From Microvirga guangxiensis (lineage in GTDB: Bacteria; Pseudomonadota; Alphaproteobacteria; Rhizobiales; Beijerinckiaceae), in contig NZ_FMVJ01000007.1 of NCBI RefSeq assembly GCF_900102135.1, positions 186,001 to 250,000 on the forward strand: 64,000 nucleotides of DNA, given 5' to 3'. The position numbers and the translations under genes are program-made. Shown piece after piece: positions 27,145 through 36,243 of the stretch. The notes under the pieces were generated by a model that worked only from the letters and a program-made list of their open reading frames with translations, had not been told where the DNA came from and ran no database searches. Within the stretch, counting starts at the first letter, position 1. Every line of letters starts with the position of its first letter.

Positions 27145-27779
27145 CAGGCTCCCCGGTTGTCGACAAGATCGGCCATGCGGAGTGAAGCCTCATCGCCCGA
27201 GCCTCGTAAGCCCTGGGCAACGCCGCGCCGGTCCGTCTCCGGCTTGTTCTGGCTCACCTTCCACTTGCCCTCGATCCGGGTGATCTCGATCTCCACGCCC
27301 ACGATGCCTTTGAGCTGCGCGGCCAGAAAATCGGCGGGCGCATCGCTCACCGACCATGGCTCTTGCCGCACCGCTTCCTGGGCCGAGGTCATGGCCGCGA
27401 CCTGGTGCAGAAGCCATTGTGGGTCGTCCATCACCCGCATGTGTCCATAGGCCTGAACGATGGCATAGTTCCAGGTCGGCACCACCTTGCCGTGCTCGCG
27501 CTTGGCCTCGTACCAGGACGGAGTGATGTAGGTTTCCGTACCCTGGAAGACGACGAGGACCTCCTGAGCGGGATCGAAGTCGCGCCATTGCGGATTGGCG
27601 CGGGAGAGATGCGCCCGCAGGGTGCCGTAGGGCGATGCCGTCTCATCCAATGCGAAGGGAAGGGGGTTGGCGATAAGGCCCGAAGTCCCACAGGTCACCA
27701 GAAGCCCAAGCGGATGAGACTTGATGAGGGCGTGCTGGACCTCCAGGCGGTCCTCGCGAAAGTGCGGAGGCTGATACAT
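27144..27779 (-). CDS. FMN-binding negative transcriptional regulator, PaiB-like
   Basis: A 211-residue PaiB-family protein. It begins with MYQPPHFRE and has the split-barrel flavin-binding pattern: HPLGLLVT, NPLPFALD, LRAHLSRANPQW, VVFQGTETYITPSWY, VPTWNYAIVQAYG, and a final KWKVSQNKPETDRRGV. In Bacillus, PaiB works with the acetyltransferase PaiA in regulating sporulation and degradative enzymes. Here too it is coupled to an acetyltransferase gene, by a TGATG overlap. ATG 27779 is chosen because it starts the family motif; the in-frame region upstream is not conserved. Confidence 0.88.
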   Translation of the reverse strand: MYQPPHFREDRLEVQHALIKSHPLGLLVTCGTSGLIANPLPFALDETASPYGTLRAHLSRANPQWRDFDPAQEVLVVFQGTETYITPSWYEAKREHGKVVPTWNYAIVQAYGHMRVMDDPQWLLHQVAAMTSAQEAVRQEPWSVSDAPADFLAAQLKGIVGVEIEITRIEGKWKVSQNKPETDRRGVAQGLRGSGDEASLRMADLVDNRGA

Positions 27780-27878
27780 GGCATTCCCGTTTCGATGTAA
27801 CGGGAATGCTAATCCCAAGTCTCAGGGCGAGGCCAATGAAAAAACGAAATTCCGTCCATCAGCGAAACGGATCGGTTC

Positions 27879-29828
27879 TCAGGAGCCGATCCGCAGCGCC
27901 CGCAGCTTGTCGGACAGCTCAGTCCAGCGATAGGGCTTGCTGATGAAGGACACGCCTTCGTCGAAGCCTTCCGAGGGCAGCGCCGACATGGGATAGCCGG
28001 AGGCCAGCAGAACCTTGATGCCGGGCCGCAACTCGCGCGCCTTGCGGGAGAGCTCGACGCCATTCATGCCATTAGGCATGATGACGTCGCTGAACAGAAC
28101 ATCGATTGGCGTGTTCTGCTCGAGCACGCCGATGGCTTGGATCGCGTCCGTCGCGGTCAGCACATCGTAGCCGAGGCTCTCGAAAATTTCCGTCGCAACA
28201 TCCAGAACGGCAGGTTCGTCTTCGACGATGAGAACGGTTCCAGCGGTGTCGCGCGCAGGCCTGACCGTCTCTGAGGAGGGCTCCTCGCGAGGATCCTGTC
28301 CATCGCCATGGGCTGGAAGCAGCATGGTGATCGTCGTGCCCTTTCCGGGCTCGCTGCCGACTTCGATATGTCCCCCCGACTGCGTGATGAAGCCGTAGAC
28401 CTGGCTCAGGCCGAGGCCCGTTCCCTTGCCGATTTCCTTGGTGGTGAAGAACGGTTCGAAAACGCGCTCGGCCACTTCCTTCGTCATGCCGATGCCTGTG
28501 TCCTGAACCGTCAGCACGACATAGGGGCCGGCGGGAATGTTCCAGATAGCTGAGCGCTTGTCGTTCACCATAGCCTCTGCAACGGTGATCATCAGTTCGC
28601 CGCCATCCGGCATGGCGTCGCGGGCATTCACCACGAGATTGAGGAGCGCAGCCTCGAATTGAGCGCCATCCACATTGATCGCGCTCACATGAGAGGGCAG
28701 GGCGAGCGACATTCTCACCAATTCCCCGCAGGCGCGGCGCAGAACGGTCTCGAAACCTTCGATGAGGCTATTCGGATTGTGCCGGGCCGGCTGAAGAGGC
28801 TGCCGGCGCGAGAAGGCCAGCAGTTGCTGGGTGAGCTGTGCGCCTCGTTGCGCGGCGCGCTGCGCACCTTCGATAAGACGTGTCTCGCGGGGGCCGGACA
28901 CGTTGCGGGTCAGAAGGTCGAGGCTGTTGACGATGATCGTCAGAAGATTGTTGAAGTCATGCGCGATGCCACCGGTCAACTGCCCGACGGTCTCCATCTT
29001 CTGCGCCTGGAACAGGGCAGCCTGCGCCTGCTCCAACGCTTCCTGCGCATTACGGCGTTCGGTGATGTCGCGCGTGATCTTGGCGAAGCCGATCAGCTGC
29101 TTATCGTCGTCATAGATCGCATCGATGACGACGCTTGCCCAGAACCGGGTGCCATCCTTACGCACGCGCCAGCCCTCGGCATCGAAGCGGCCTTCGCGTC
29201 GTGCAATCTCCAGGGCGCGCTTCGGCAGGCCTCTTGCGCGATCTTCCTCGGTATAGAAGCGCGAGAAGTGCTGGCCCCTGACCTCGTCCTCGGTGTAGCC
29301 CTTGATGCGCTGCGCACCCGGATTCCAGTTCGAGATGTGGCCTTCCGGATCGAGCATGTAGATGGCGTAATCGGTGACGCCCTGCACCAGCAGGCGAAAA
29401 CGCCGCTCGCTTTCGCGGAGCGCTTCTTCCGCCTTGCGGCGCTCGGTGAGGTCGCGGGTGATCTTGGCGAAGCCGATGAGATTGCCTTGGCCGTCGATGA
29501 TCGGATCGATCACCACATGGGCCCAGAAATGCGTGCCGTCCTTGCGAACGCGCCAGCCTTCAGCTTCGAACTTTCCTTCGCGCCGTGCCGTATCCAGCGC
29601 GCGCTGGGGCAGGCCGCTTGCGCGGTCTTCTTCCGTATAGAAGCGTGAGAAATGCTCGCCGAGGACTTCGCTTTCGATATAACCTTTAAAACGCTGGGCT
29701 CCGGAATTCCAGCTTGCGATGATGCCGCTCGGATCGAGCATGTAGATGGCATAGTCCGTGACGGAGTCGACAAGGAGCTGAAAACGTTCCTTATCGGGCG
29801 CCGTCTCGTGCACTTGAACAGCAATCAT
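27879..29828 (-). CDS. Hybrid PAS-PAS sensor histidine kinase with receiver domain
   Basis: A 649-residue soluble hybrid kinase with no membrane segments. Two near-duplicate PAS domains with PAC motifs (residues ~10-130 and ~140-260, each containing [11 protein letters not shown] and a GWRVRKDGT segment) precede a HisKA domain with His290 in [11 protein letters not shown]. The HATPase domain (~390-505) has the N box ([10 protein letters not shown]), DTGIGM and [12 protein letters not shown]. The C-terminal receiver (~530-645) has phospho-acceptor Asp581 in [11 protein letters not shown] and a KPY motif. Signal input is unknown; no adjacent response regulator is present. Confidence 0.93.
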   Translation of the reverse strand: MIAVQVHETAPDKERFQLLVDSVTDYAIYMLDPSGIIASWNSGAQRFKGYIESEVLGEHFSRFYTEEDRASGLPQRALDTARREGKFEAEGWRVRKDGTHFWAHVVIDPIIDGQGNLIGFAKITRDLTERRKAEEALRESERRFRLLVQGVTDYAIYMLDPEGHISNWNPGAQRIKGYTEDEVRGQHFSRFYTEEDRARGLPKRALEIARREGRFDAEGWRVRKDGTRFWASVVIDAIYDDDKQLIGFAKITRDITERRNAQEALEQAQAALFQAQKMETVGQLTGGIAHDFNNLLTIIVNSLDLLTRNVSGPRETRLIEGAQRAAQRGAQLTQQLLAFSRRQPLQPARHNPNSLIEGFETVLRRACGELVRMSLALPSHVSAINVDGAQFEAALLNLVVNARDAMPDGGELMITVAEAMVNDKRSAIWNIPAGPYVVLTVQDTGIGMTKEVAERVFEPFFTTKEIGKGTGLGLSQVYGFITQSGGHIEVGSEPGKGTTITMLLPAHGDGQDPREEPSSETVRPARDTAGTVLIVEDEPAVLDVATEIFESLGYDVLTATDAIQAIGVLEQNTPIDVLFSDVIMPNGMNGVELSRKARELRPGIKVLLASGYPMSALPSEGFDEGVSFISKPYRWTELSDKLRALRIGS

Positions 29829-29932
29829 CGAGAGACCCTTGAGAAGATTTCCTCGCGCATGACTTTCGGCACGTAGGAGATCTGTTCGCGGCTAACGCCA
29901 TTTCGCTTATCCGGGTTCCTTGGAATTGGCTC

Positions 29933-30826
29933 CTAGGCCGGCTTTCCCGACGATTGGTTATCACCTTCCCCGGGGTAAGAAAAGTTTACCCAGTCAGGCT
30001 TCGTCAGTTGAACGGGGATACCGCCTGCAAGGATGGGATGGCCGGAGGCCAGGGCATCGGCGGCGCGGTCAAGGCGGATCATGATGAGGCCCCTGCCTTC
30101 CATGCCGCTGCCGGTCTTTCCCAGGATCTTCTCGCCCGCTGTCACGTCGACGCCTACATCGGCGGCAAAGCCGCCTTCATAAACCGCCGGAACGATGCGT
30201 GTGCGCGCCGTTCCCCGGTGCTGCATGCGCGACACCACCTCCTGGCCTACATAGCAGCCCTTATCGAAATCGACCCCGTGCAGCTGGTCCATGAGCGCTT
30301 CGTGCGGGAAGGCATCCCCGAACAGAAAGTCGCGCCCACCCTCCGGCACGCCGAGGGCGATGCGGTGAGCATGATAGGCTTCCGGGGGGGCCTTGGCGAA
30401 CTCCGCCACGTCCTGGGCGGCGACAATCGCGCGCCAGCCGAGGGCAGACAGGCGAGGGTCTTCCGTGACGAGGCCGACTTCATCGTCAGGCTTGGCTTCG
30501 TCCCAGCCTGCCACAACCGCCATGGCCTCGGACATATCCTCGATCGTGGCCTTGGCCCGGAGCTTGTAGAAGCTCAGCCGCTTGGCGAGATCGGGAATAA
30601 AGACCTTGAAGGTGTCGAGATAGTACCCGCCGCCAATCTCGTCAGGTGCCTGGAACACGAGGAAATCGAACAGGATCTTGCCCTGTGGCGTGAGCAGGGC
30701 ACCGAGCCGCGCGGCTTGCGGAGAGACCCGGTCCAGATCGCAGGTAATGAGGCCGTCGAGAAAACTCTTGGCGTCCTCGCCCGAAACCCTTACCACGCCC
30801 CGGTCGGCTAAATGGACTGACGGCAT
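29933..30826 (-). CDS. ygfZ: Folate-binding YgfZ/GcvT-like protein
   Basis: A 297-residue protein of the YgfZ family, a glycine-cleavage T-protein relative that uses tetrahydrofolate and helps maintain Fe-S enzymes such as MiaB. The diagnostic K-G-C-Y-x-G-Q-E motif is at residues ~189-196 (DKGCYVGQEVV). SGEDAKSFLDGLITCDL near the N-terminus is the usual folate-domain start. Divergent from the dihydroorotase-like gene with 75 bp between them. Confidence 0.9.
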   Translation of the reverse strand: MPSVHLADRGVVRVSGEDAKSFLDGLITCDLDRVSPQAARLGALLTPQGKILFDFLVFQAPDEIGGGYYLDTFKVFIPDLAKRLSFYKLRAKATIEDMSEAMAVVAGWDEAKPDDEVGLVTEDPRLSALGWRAIVAAQDVAEFAKAPPEAYHAHRIALGVPEGGRDFLFGDAFPHEALMDQLHGVDFDKGCYVGQEVVSRMQHRGTARTRIVPAVYEGGFAADVGVDVTAGEKILGKTGSGMEGRGLIMIRLDRAADALASGHPILAGGIPVQLTKPDWVNFSYPGEGDNQSSGKPA

Positions 30827-30901
30827 GTCCCGCTCCAGTTGTTCAACACTCAGAGCGTGACATATGCCCCCTTTGCTCGAGCCTCAAGGGATGAGATCGC
30901 C

Positions 30902-32242
30902 ATGCCCCAAACCTTCGACCTGATCCTGAAAGGCGGCATCGTCGTGAATCACGACGGACGCGTGGAGCGTGACGTCGGTATTCGAGGCGGCGTCATTGCC
31001 GCCATCGGCGACCTCTCGCAGGCCTCCGCCGGCCGCGAGATCGATTGTCGCGGCCTGCACATCCTGCCCGGAGTCATCGACACGCAGGTGCACTTCCGCG
31101 AGCCTGGCCTCGATCACAAGGAGGATCTGGAAACAGGTTCCCGCGCTGCCGTCATGGGCGGCGTCACGGCGGTCTTCGAGATGCCGAACACGGACCCGCA
31201 GACGACGACGCCCGAGGCGCTCGCCGACAAGGTGCGGCGAGGCCATCACCGCATGCATTGCGACTTCGCGTTCTGGGTCGGCGGAACGCATGAGAACACC
31301 AAGGACGTTGCGGAACTTGAGCGCCTGCCGGGTGCCGCCGGCATCAAGGTGTTCATGGGCTCGTCTACCGGTTCGTTGCTCGTCGAGGATGACGAGGGCA
31401 TCGCCAACATCCTGCGCAAAACGCGCCGCCGCGCTGCATTCCACTCTGAAGACGAAGCGATGCTGCGCGCGCGAAAAGACCTGCGCGTCGAGAACGATCC
31501 GCGCTCCCATCCTGTCTGGCGCTCGGCGGAAGTGGCGCTCACCTGCACGCAGCGCCTCGTGCGCATCTCCCGTGAGACCGGCGCGCGCATCCACGTGCTC
31601 CATATCACCACGGCGGAGGAGATGGCGCTGCTGAAGGATTACAAGGATCTCGTCTCCGTCGAAGTCACGCCGCATCACCTGACGCTTGCGGGCCCTGAGG
31701 ATTACGAACGCCTCGGCACCTACATCCAGATGAACCCGCCCGTGCGTGACGAACATCATCGCGCCGCGATCTGGCAGGGGCTCGATGAAGGCGTCGCCGA
31801 CATTCTCGGCTCCGACCATGCGCCACATACGCGCGAGGAGAAGGACAAGACCTATCCCAACACGCCGTCGGGCATGACCGGCGTGCAGACGCTCGTCCCC
31901 ATCATGCTCGACCACGTGAATGCGAGCAGGCTCACCCTCGAGCGCTTCGTCGACATGACGAGCGCAGGCCCCAAGCGCCTCTTCGGCATCGCCAGGAAAG
32001 GCCGCATCGCCGTTGGCTACGATGCGGATTTCACAATTGTCGATCTGAAGCGCACCGAGACCATCACCAACGACTGGATCGCCTCGAAGTCACAGTGGAC
32101 GCCTTATGACGGCAAGAAGGTCACCGGCTGGCCCATCGGCACCATCGTACGCGGCAACGTGGTGATGTGGGACGGGTCTCTTGAGACAGCCTCGCAGGGC
32201 GAGGTGGTGCGGTTCGAGGAGACGCTGCGCGAAATAGGCTGA
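30902..32242 (+). CDS. Dihydroorotase-like cyclic amidohydrolase, first metal-site His replaced by Gln
   Basis: A 446-residue amidohydrolase of the class I dihydroorotase/allantoinase group (COG0044). Recognised elements: carboxylated Lys149 (GIKVFMGSSTGS), HSEDE, HVLHITTAEE and GSDHAPHTREEK with the catalytic Asp. The normal DxHxH opening motif reads DTQ62-V-H64, so one zinc ligand is glutamine; similar sequences occur in Hyphomicrobiales. It may be a dihydroorotase with altered metal use, or a paralogue with another ring-opening substrate. ATG 30902 is preferred over an in-frame GTG/TTG at 30839, which lies inside the divergent promoter. Confidence 0.85.
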   Translation: MPQTFDLILKGGIVVNHDGRVERDVGIRGGVIAAIGDLSQASAGREIDCRGLHILPGVIDTQVHFREPGLDHKEDLETGSRAAVMGGVTAVFEMPNTDPQTTTPEALADKVRRGHHRMHCDFAFWVGGTHENTKDVAELERLPGAAGIKVFMGSSTGSLLVEDDEGIANILRKTRRRAAFHSEDEAMLRARKDLRVENDPRSHPVWRSAEVALTCTQRLVRISRETGARIHVLHITTAEEMALLKDYKDLVSVEVTPHHLTLAGPEDYERLGTYIQMNPPVRDEHHRAAIWQGLDEGVADILGSDHAPHTREEKDKTYPNTPSGMTGVQTLVPIMLDHVNASRLTLERFVDMTSAGPKRLFGIARKGRIAVGYDADFTIVDLKRTETITNDWIASKSQWTPYDGKKVTGWPIGTIVRGNVVMWDGSLETASQGEVVRFEETLREIG

Positions 32243-32294
32243 TGCTCTTCAGTTATGACTACAGGGTTTGTCGTTCTTGCATGAGCATGCGATC

Positions 32295-33326
32295 CTAAAA
32301 AGCGGATCTATTGACCAAGGATCTCCACTCTTTCCCGTCATGATAAGCCGCACCGCCTAAGCCTGCCATCAACATCACTCCATCGCCAACGGAAAGGTTT
32401 TCGGCACAATTGCTGATTTCCAGAGGGAGATCGCAAACATGAACAACGTCATCGATGATTTCATGAAGAATGCCTTCTTCTGATGTGCTGTAAACTCGAT
32501 CCTGAAACCAGACCATGTCCTTGAAACGGGCGGGCATCCAAGTGCTCTCATGGATCTGAACCCACCGATCCATGCGGCCCTTCCAGACGCCTCCGCTTGC
32601 ATCAGAGAGGTATACGTAACCGTCACCACCACAGCAGACTGCTTCTAGATAGTCCTTGTTCGGAAAGCCGAGTTGCTGCCAACGGTTTCCATCGAAGCGC
32701 CAGACATCGCCTTTCCCGCCGATACAGTAGAATTCTCCGGTATCGAACGCATCAAAATCCTCAAAGCCATAGAGAGCGCTCGTTTCATCAGGATCAGGCT
32801 GGAACTCGAGATTTGAGCAGAGGGAACGCCACTGGTTCATATTTTCGCGGCAGGCTAGCCCTCGGTATCCTGTAGATATGTGTGTGAGGCCGCCAATCGT
32901 CTTCACCTTTGTCACCACGCCACGCAGAGGCCCATGCCTGCTGCCTGGGATTGGGTTCTCGAATCCCTTGAAGCCACTCCCGATAGAGAGAACCTTGCCG
33001 TCCATATCGACGCCGACGAACTGGCCTAAGGGTTCCCGAGATGCTCCAGCATAGAGTCCCTGATATCCTTTATAGGTTGCGTAGCCCCAGCGTTTGTCGG
33101 CAGGCTCATCCAAATAGCAGGACACTATGCGGGTTGGGCGTTCGGCATCCGATAGGGAGGTGTCCTCCTCCATGTCGAGATCGGCAGGGAGAAAATGGGG
33201 GTCATCCGCAACAAGGACGAAGTACAACATCAGGCTGGAACGGACCACGCAGTCAGTGATCTTGTAGTCCTCAAAGCATTCTCTATAGGCAGCTTCATCT
33301 ATCAGCATGTCGGCAGTTCCGGCCAA
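32295..33326 (-). CDS. Orphan hypothetical protein, beta-propeller-like
   Basis: A 343-residue protein I do not recognise. Its C-terminal two thirds carries short repeats of the type G.V.(K/R)..G..W..(L/I) (GGKGDVWRFDGNRWQQL, GGVWKGRMDRWVQI, GGAAYHDGKEWRSL), alternating with FYCIGG, YVYLSDA and MLMAGLGG strands, which suggests a beta-propeller. There is no signal peptide, membrane segment or catalytic motif. Codon use is visibly less GC-rich than its neighbours and the upstream region is AT-rich, hinting at acquisition by transfer. No transfer genes or toxin partner are adjacent. Confidence 0.7.
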   Translation of the reverse strand: MAGTADMLIDEAAYRECFEDYKITDCVVRSSLMLYFVLVADDPHFLPADLDMEEDTSLSDAERPTRIVSCYLDEPADKRWGYATYKGYQGLYAGASREPLGQFVGVDMDGKVLSIGSGFKGFENPIPGSRHGPLRGVVTKVKTIGGLTHISTGYRGLACRENMNQWRSLCSNLEFQPDPDETSALYGFEDFDAFDTGEFYCIGGKGDVWRFDGNRWQQLGFPNKDYLEAVCCGGDGYVYLSDASGGVWKGRMDRWVQIHESTWMPARFKDMVWFQDRVYSTSEEGILHEIIDDVVHVCDLPLEISNCAENLSVGDGVMLMAGLGGAAYHDGKEWRSLVNRSAF

Positions 33327-33494
33327 TGTCGATTTATGAGAGCGTGAAATTTAAATGTAATAAGGTATACTTTCGTCCATACTCAACAGCAGTGCACATG
33401 CTTCCGCTGCACTAAAAGCCGGCAAGATACCAGCACTGCTCACGGTTATAGAGGCTACGCGCAACTACCCTGGATGCGGAGGTAGCCTAACAGC

Positions 33495-33758
33495 TTAATG
33501 CTTCAGCGAAACCGCCATCGAGAACGCACCGCTGCGGATCTTGTCGGCGAGCGTGGCGGCATACTCGGCCACTGCGTCCTCGCCATAGGTGGTGACGAGC
33601 TCCGTGAAGGCGGCGAAGAGCGCGGCCTGGGCCATGCAATCGGCATCGAGCCCATCGAGCTCGGCCTCGGCAAAAGCCTCGGTCACATAGCTCAGGGCAG
33701 CCTGCTTGATGGCGCTGAGTTCGGGCAGCTCGGTGAGGGGGACGTCGTTATCGTTCAT
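33495..33758 (-). CDS. Small conserved-looking acidic protein (87 aa)
   Basis: An 87-residue, acidic, mostly alpha-helical protein with alternating Ala/Glu (SYVTEAFAEAELDGLDADCMAQAALFAAFTELV). No catalytic motif or signal peptide. The open frame runs further upstream to 33842, but ATG 33758 has AAGGGG upstream and removes an uncharacteristic basic extension. Function unknown. Confidence 0.65.
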   Translation of the reverse strand: MNDNDVPLTELPELSAIKQAALSYVTEAFAEAELDGLDADCMAQAALFAAFTELVTTYGEDAVAEYAATLADKIRSGAFSMAVSLKH

Positions 33759-33902
33759 GAATCCTGGCCCCTTTGAAGGGGCGGCGCGCGGGTTCGGTTG
33801 ATTCGACTTTAGGACATCGCGCCGTCCCATCGCCAGCATCACCTTGCAAAGAGGTTAACGCGAGAGGGGCTGCCTCGATAAATGTGGATAAGGACTTTCG
33901 CC

Positions 33903-34004
33903 CTCATCCTGAGGAGCACCCGTGAGGCTGCGTCTCGAAGGAGGATCCAGAGCACACTGAACCATCCTTCGAGACGGTCGCTCACGCGTCCTCCTCAGGA
34001 TGAG
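33903..34004. repeat. Dispersed palindromic element, copy 1
   Basis: A 102-bp element with perfectly matching ends CTCATCCTGAGGAG (33903-33916) and CTCCTCAGGATGAG (33991-34004), and a nested second pair CGTCTCGAAGG (33931-33941) / CCTTCGAGACG (33966-33976), plus CGTGAG/CTCACG between them. It would fold into a long cruciform or RNA hairpin. The same arms recur at 43771-43869. It sits between two minus-strand genes. Confidence 0.8.
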
Positions 34005-34054
34005 AACTGAGCAAAACCCTCAGCGTGAGGCAGAGAAAGCAGGAAGGCAGTCAA

Positions 34055-34621
34055 TCAGCCGCCATAACGTCCGGTGATATTGCGAGCGAGCTGCTCACCT
34101 TCTTGAATGAAGCGGGCCGAAGCCTCCTGGGCCGATGCCGTGCAGACGCGGTAGGTGAGGGCATAGGCCTGATAGCCCTTGTTGTAGGCTCCGGCCAGGC
34201 GCTCCTTGCGGCCCGGGGTCGTGCCCTCCGTGTCGATGAGGATCTGCATGCGCCGGCTCCACTCGCCGGCGTCAGGCGCGGTGCAGAGAGGGCGCAGCAT
34301 GGCGAGCGCGCCCATGATTTCGGCAAGACGCAGCAGCTCCTTCTCATACGGCGCTGGAGGCGGCTCGACCACGGGAGCGGGCTCGGCCTGTTGCTGCTGT
34401 TGCGGCGCCCCTTGGCGCGGCGGTGTCTGCTGCTGCCGTCGCTGTTGGGGCTGCTGCCGATATTGCGGCTGTGGCCTGTATTGCGGTTGGGGAGCCTGTT
34501 GCGGCGCGTTCGGGTCGCGCGGCGGGCCGAAGAGGCGCTCGAAGAAGCCCTGTGCGCCCGCGGGCTGGAAAGAGGCCGGCAGCATCGCCAGAACGGTGAG
34601 CAGAACAGCGGTACGCTTCAT
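34055..34621 (-). CDS. TIGR02301-family secreted protein with Gln/Pro-rich linker
   Basis: A 188-residue exported protein. Residues 1-23 form a signal peptide ending PAGA-QG. Residues ~35-80 are an extreme Gln/Pro/Arg low-complexity linker. The C-terminal ~105 residues match the Hyphomicrobiales TIGR02301 family by eye: YEKELLRLAEIMGALAMLRPLC, EWSRRMQILIDTE, RKERLAGAYNKGY and a second Cys in YRVCTA. Function unknown, periplasmic. Its ATG overlaps the nudix stop by 4 bp (ATGA), so it is translated from the nudix-citrate synthase operon. Confidence 0.82.
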   Translation of the reverse strand: MKRTAVLLTVLAMLPASFQPAGAQGFFERLFGPPRDPNAPQQAPQPQYRPQPQYRQQPQQRRQQQTPPRQGAPQQQQQAEPAPVVEPPPAPYEKELLRLAEIMGALAMLRPLCTAPDAGEWSRRMQILIDTEGTTPGRKERLAGAYNKGYQAYALTYRVCTASAQEASARFIQEGEQLARNITGRYGG

Positions 34622-35067
34622 AGGCGCGAATCCTCGCGGGCGATCCTGAAAGCCTGCTCCAGAATTCCGGTAAGCCCCGCTGTCATGGGCAGATCGGCGA
34701 TGTCCCGTTCCGTAACCCAACGGATGTCCTTTGCTTCCGGTCCTGTCTGGGGTTCGCCGGAAACCCAGCGTGCTGCGTGGGCGGCGATGACGACATGGTG
34801 CTTTATATGGCCTTTCTCATCCCTTTCAATGAATTCGACGGGAGCGATCAGGCCGATGAGCTCCGCCTCGACGCCAACCTCCTCACGTAATTCCCGTAAA
34901 GCCGCTTCGCCCAGAAGCTCGCCGGTCTCCACCATGCCGCCGGGCAGGGAGTAAAGCCCCTCGCTCGGCGGCTTGCCGCGGGCGGCAAGCAAGATCCGCT
35001 CGTCGCGGATCACCGCGACCGAGGCAGCGAGAATGGGACGGGAGGGATAGAAGCGGTCGCTGGTCAT
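34618..35067 (-). CDS. Nudix hydrolase
   Basis: A 149-residue Nudix protein. The box GGMVETGELLGEAALRELREEVGV contains every required G, E and REUXEE position. Family members hydrolyse nucleoside diphosphate linked compounds such as damaged nucleotides or ADP-ribose; substrate here is unknown. ATG 35067 overlaps the end of the upstream citrate-synthase-like gene by 4 bp (ATGA), and its own stop overlaps the next gene likewise. A longer in-frame extension lies inside the citrate synthase gene and is rejected. Confidence 0.9.
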   Translation of the reverse strand: MTSDRFYPSRPILAASVAVIRDERILLAARGKPPSEGLYSLPGGMVETGELLGEAALRELREEVGVEAELIGLIAPVEFIERDEKGHIKHHVVIAAHAARWVSGEPQTGPEAKDIRWVTERDIADLPMTAGLTGILEQAFRIAREDSRL

Positions 35068-36170
35068 GAAGGCGATGGCTCCTCGCCAACAACATACAGG
35101 GCACGGGGTCTGATAAGCCGGGCCTGGCTGCGCTGCTCGATGGCATGGGCGAGCCACCCGGCCGTACGTCCAACAGCAAAGAGCGTAAAGGCCGCGCCGC
35201 GCGGGAGTCCATAGGCTCTTTCCAGCATCACGAGGGCGGTGTCGATGCTGGGCTTTCCGCCGGCGGCTTCGATGGCTCGCAGGGTCGTTGCATCGGAGGA
35301 AAGCAGAGGAATACCTTCGAGGATTGCCGCCGCGCGGGGATCGCCTTCGGGGTAGAGCTTGTGCTGAAAGCTCGGAGCAGGGGCCTTGCCGGGAGCCTCC
35401 AGATAGGTCCGCACCCGCTCGGTCATGCCGCCATGATAGGGTCCGCTCAAGGCCGCGAGCCCGGCGATGATGGCGTTGCGTAGGGATGCACCGGTCGAGG
35501 CCGTCACCCTGACCGCGAAGGCGGAAGAGCTGAGCTCGTGATCAGCGCACAGGACGAGGGACCGGCGGATGGGAGCAGCGGCCCGAGGCACCTTCCAGGC
35601 GCGGGCCAGGTGCTCGTGGAGCGGTTCCGCTCCAGGGCTGGTGCCGCTGCCTGCCGCAGCCATGAGACGCAGGATCGTCGCGATTTCCACGGATCGCATC
35701 TCCTTTGGTGCAGGCTCCGAGAGAAGGCGCAGGGCATTGGTGACGTAGGCGTGGAGGCCCTCCGCAGGGCCCGGCAGATTCTCCGGAATGATGGAAGGCA
35801 GGCGAAATGCCTCTGCGTCCAGGCCGCCGATCAGCAGGCGCGCAGTGTCTTCTAAGGACGCTGACCTGGCCCACGCGACGGCATCGTGCCCGCGGTAGAG
35901 CAGCTGTCCGCCCTTGATCTGCGTGATTCTCGTCTCGAGCACCGGCAGGCCCCAATCAAGGGCCGTTGCTGCTGCGGCGGTCGGGCGGCGGAAGCGGGCT
36001 TTTCGTTCAATCAGAGCTTCGACGTCGTCTCGGGCGTAGAGCCGTTGGCGCGGATCGTGGGGCGAAGAGAACGAGCGGATCAGGCCTCGGCTCACATAGG
36101 CGTAGAGGCTCGCCCGGCTGATCCCGAGGCGGGCGGAGGCTTCTTCTGCCGAGGTCAGTTCAACACTCAT
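35064..36170 (-). CDS. Citrate synthase-family protein with N-terminal helix-turn-helix
   Basis: A 368-residue fusion. Residues ~1-58 are an excisionase/MerR-like winged helix (LTSAEEASARLGISRASLYAYVSRGLI...RLYARDDVEALI). Residues ~80-365 form a citrate synthase domain that keeps His246 (GPYHGG), His270 (QHKLY) and Asp310 (PSID), the usual catalytic triad. Such HTH-citrate synthases are known but poorly studied; they may be metabolite-sensing regulators or bifunctional enzymes. Divergent from a stand-alone citrate synthase gene, with dyads in the 73-bp gap. ATG 36170 is chosen at the HTH start. Confidence 0.85.
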   Translation of the reverse strand: MSVELTSAEEASARLGISRASLYAYVSRGLIRSFSSPHDPRQRLYARDDVEALIERKARFRRPTAAAATALDWGLPVLETRITQIKGGQLLYRGHDAVAWARSASLEDTARLLIGGLDAEAFRLPSIIPENLPGPAEGLHAYVTNALRLLSEPAPKEMRSVEIATILRLMAAAGSGTSPGAEPLHEHLARAWKVPRAAAPIRRSLVLCADHELSSSAFAVRVTASTGASLRNAIIAGLAALSGPYHGGMTERVRTYLEAPGKAPAPSFQHKLYPEGDPRAAAILEGIPLLSSDATTLRAIEAAGGKPSIDTALVMLERAYGLPRGAAFTLFAVGRTAGWLAHAIEQRSQARLIRPRALYVVGEEPSPS

Positions 36171-36185
36171 ATATTGATATGTTGA
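36160..36185. promoter_or_regulatory. Dyads in the divergent citrate synthase promoter region
   Basis: Two inverted repeats overlap here: TCAACA (36160-36165) with TGTTGA (36180-36185), and CATAT-ATTG-ATATG (36168-36181). They cover the start codon of the HTH-citrate synthase gene and lie in the gap to the stand-alone citrate synthase gene. This is where an autoregulatory DNA-binding protein would bind. Function is inferred. Confidence 0.35.
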
Positions 36186-36243
36186 TTCAAGATTGACGGT
36201 TCTGCAAGCCGGACCAACTCTCCTGGCAGACAAGGAGTTTTCC

